Origin: Alistipes sp.
GTDB lineage: Bacteria; Bacteroidota; Bacteroidia; Bacteroidales; Rikenellaceae
Direction: 5' to 3'
NCBI GenBank assembly: GCA_031285485.1
Contig: JAITWC010000147.1
Span: forward strand, 1-6,921
Length of the DNA stretch: 6,921 bases
Shown here piece after piece: positions 5,560-6,921 of this stretch. Numbering within the stretch: position 1 is the first letter of the stretch; each line of letters starts with the position of its first letter. Made by a program: the position numbers and the translations under genes. The notes beneath the pieces were generated by a model. The model was given only the letters and a program-made list of their open reading frames with translations. It was not told where the DNA came from and did not search any database.

Positions 5560-6822
5560 CTATTCGTCGCGTATCGCGTCGATCGCCTTGACCCCCAGCG
5601 CACGCCACGCCGGCAGCAGTCCCGCCGCCACACCGCTCAGCATCAGCACCACCATCGCGGTCATCGCCAGGCCGAACGACACGATCGGCTCGACGAAAGC
5701 CACCGTTATCCGATCGCCGCCGATGTCGATCTTGTCGATCAGCAGCGACGTAGCCACTCCCAACAGGAACCCGATCATCCCGGCGATCGCCGTCAACAGG
5801 AAGCTCTCCGCCATGATCTGGGTGATGATGTCCCACGGTTTGGCACCCAGCGCCCGTCGCACCCCGATCTCGCGCATACGCTCGCGCACCGTCACCAGCA
5901 TGATGTTCGATATGCCGATGATGCCGCTCAGCAGCGCGCCGAGCCCAACGATCCACATCAGGATGTTGATGCCCGTGAAGACTCCCGATATCATTTTGAC
6001 TTGCTCCTCGACGTTGATCGACCGCAATCCGCTCGTGTCGGTGGGCGATATCCTGTGTGCCGCCCTCAGTATCGTCCCCACTTCGGTCTCCACATCCGCG
6101 GCGTTGTATCCCATTTTGGGGGTGCAGGCGAGGAAGTAGAAACTGTCGCCGCGGCTGAACATGGTCTGATGGGTGGAGAAAGGGAGTGCGATCAACTCCG
6201 CGGGGTTTGAGAACAGCGAGTTGCCCGTTCGCGAGACCGCCACACCCACCACCTGAAAATAGGTTCCGTTTATGCGGATGATCTCTCCCTCGGGGTTCTC
6301 GCCCGGCTCGAAAAGCGTCTCATACACCGTTTTGCCTATCACGCACACCTTGCGTCTCTGCTCCACATCGACCTCGTTGATCGCCCGTCCGTACGTGAAA
6401 TCCAACGGGTCCATCTTGAAATAGGCGGGATAGACGCCTTGAAATCCGTATGTCCCGCTCTTCATGCCGCGCACCACGTTGCGGTCGGCCCCACCGCCCC
6501 AAAGCATCGGCGCGATGAGATCGACCGACTGTGCCCTTTGCCGGATCAGTTCGAGGTCGCGGGTATTGAACTCCCAGTAGCGACCCTTTCGATAACCGGC
6601 GTACGCCTCGCCTGTGCGGCCGGGTTCGAATCCCACCACGTTGGTCGCCATGCCATCCAACTGCCCCATGATGCTGAACTTGATCTTGTTGCCGAACGCC
6701 AGCAGCACGATCAGCATGAACAGGCCCCAAAAAACCCCGAATCCCGTGGCCACGCTGCGGAACTTGTTGCGCGTGATGGTCGCCCAGATCTCCTGAAAAC
6801 TGTCCGTGTCGAAAAACTTCAT
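5560..6822 (-). CDS. MacB/FtsX-like ABC transporter permease
   Basis: The 420-residue inner-membrane protein has the four-helix MacB topology. TM1 lies at about 24-45, and a large periplasmic domain spans about 46-283. TM2 lies at about 285-310, TM3 at 336-363 and TM4 at 379-403. The conserved cytoplasmic coupling segment RERMREIGVRRALGAKPWD (313-331) follows TM2, and the terminal LLPAWRALGVKAIDAIRDE is typical of the family. Unlike E. coli MacB it has no fused nucleotide-binding domain, so it needs a separate ATPase. It starts one base after the stop of another permease (TAAGATG), consistent with the paired-permease layout common in Bacteroidetes. The pair could form a heterodimer. With the downstream adaptor and channel genes it makes a MacAB-TolC-like machine for exporting an unknown substrate, or extracting it from the membrane. 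Confidence 0.92.
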   Translation of the reverse strand: MKFFDTDSFQEIWATITRNKFRSVATGFGVFWGLFMLIVLLAFGNKIKFSIMGQLDGMATNVVGFEPGRTGEAYAGYRKGRYWEFNTRDLELIRQRAQSVDLIAPMLWGGGADRNVVRGMKSGTYGFQGVYPAYFKMDPLDFTYGRAINEVDVEQRRKVCVIGKTVYETLFEPGENPEGEIIRINGTYFQVVGVAVSRTGNSLFSNPAELIALPFSTHQTMFSRGDSFYFLACTPKMGYNAADVETEVGTILRAAHRISPTDTSGLRSINVEEQVKMISGVFTGINILMWIVGLGALLSGIIGISNIMLVTVRERMREIGVRRALGAKPWDIITQIMAESFLLTAIAGMIGFLLGVATSLLIDKIDIGGDRITVAFVEPIVSFGLAMTAMVVLMLSGVAAGLLPAWRALGVKAIDAIRDE

Positions 6823-6823
6823 C

Positions 6824-6921
6824 TTAGTCTGCCCTCATTGCTTCTATCGGACGTATCCGTGTCGCGCGCAGCGACGGTATCAGCCCCGCCACCACTCCGC
6901 AGGCGACCAGCAGCCCCAGCA
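6824..6921 (-). CDS. MacB/FtsX-like ABC transporter permease, C-terminal end (cut by window edge)
   Basis: Thirty-one codons and a TAA stop (6824-6826) remain on the minus strand. They encode a hydrophobic helix end followed by GVVAGLIPSLRATRIRPIEAMRAD. This closely matches the family's C-terminal pattern (a final transmembrane helix, then G-x-x-P-x-x-x-A-x-x-x-x-P-I-E-A-x-R), and parallels the GLLPAWRALGVKAIDAIRDE ending of the neighbouring permease. The gene therefore encodes a second permease of the same type, ending one base before its neighbour's ATG. The fragment is too short to show whether an ATPase domain lies at its N-terminus. Confidence 0.8.
   Translation of the reverse strand, partial: LGLLVACGVVAGLIPSLRATRIRPIEAMRAD

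Noticed and set aside
5116..5633. Repeat-protein genes on either strand across the array
   Set aside because: All six frames are open there, the same 41-residue sequence appears in each frame in shifted phase, and none has a credible fold or start. Openness follows from composition and the 41-bp period.
5188..6210. A 340-residue plus-strand reading frame spanning the array and the permease
   Set aside because: It is antisense to the permease's conserved C-terminal half and begins before the repeat array. It shows no domain of its own.

Overview
The window looks like chromosomal DNA from a GC-rich member of the Bacteroidales, with Alistipes or a close relative as the best guess. This is inferred from the protein families, the AT-rich leaders without Shine-Dalgarno sequences, a promoter of the Bacteroidetes type (TTG, then TAnnTTTG), and the tandem arrangement of ABC permeases with an adaptor and an outer-membrane factor. 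No ribosomal RNA or other marker settles the genus. Nothing suggests a phage, plasmid or insertion sequence.

Left half, plus strand (131-2674): a tightly packed four-gene operon. It encodes a secreted SIMPL-domain (DUF541) protein, an MnmD-type tRNA wobble-uridine methyltransferase, a cytidine deaminase, and an RluA-family pseudouridine synthase. The junctions are TAGTG, ATGA and ATGA, so translational coupling is likely throughout. A Bacteroidetes-type promoter lies upstream, and its -33 box sits inside the right arm of a 14-bp inverted repeat. Two of the products modify RNA and one salvages pyrimidine nucleosides; no common pathway joins them all.

Right half, minus strand (6921 down to 2671): an ABC-type tripartite export operon read right to left. 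It holds the C-terminal end of one MacB/FtsX-like permease (cut by the window edge), a second complete permease, a periplasmic adaptor of the HlyD/MacA type, and a TolC-like outer-membrane factor. Neither permease sequence visible here carries an ATPase domain, so the nucleotide-binding subunit is presumably encoded beyond the right edge. The two operons converge, and their last stop codons share bases (TTAG at 2671-2674), leaving no space for a dedicated terminator.

The most unusual element lies inside the export operon, between the permease and the adaptor genes (5120-5559). It is a tandem array of seven units with an exact 41-bp period (5211-5497), each opening with the 17-bp palindrome TTGCCAC-GCT-GTGGCAA. 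The array is stop-free across its length in all six frames because of its composition and period, and it is best read as non-coding. In the mRNA it would give a string of up to seven regularly spaced hairpins ahead of the adaptor gene. A degenerate relative of the motif seems to be present at the extreme left of the window, before the other operon, which hints at a dispersed repeat family.
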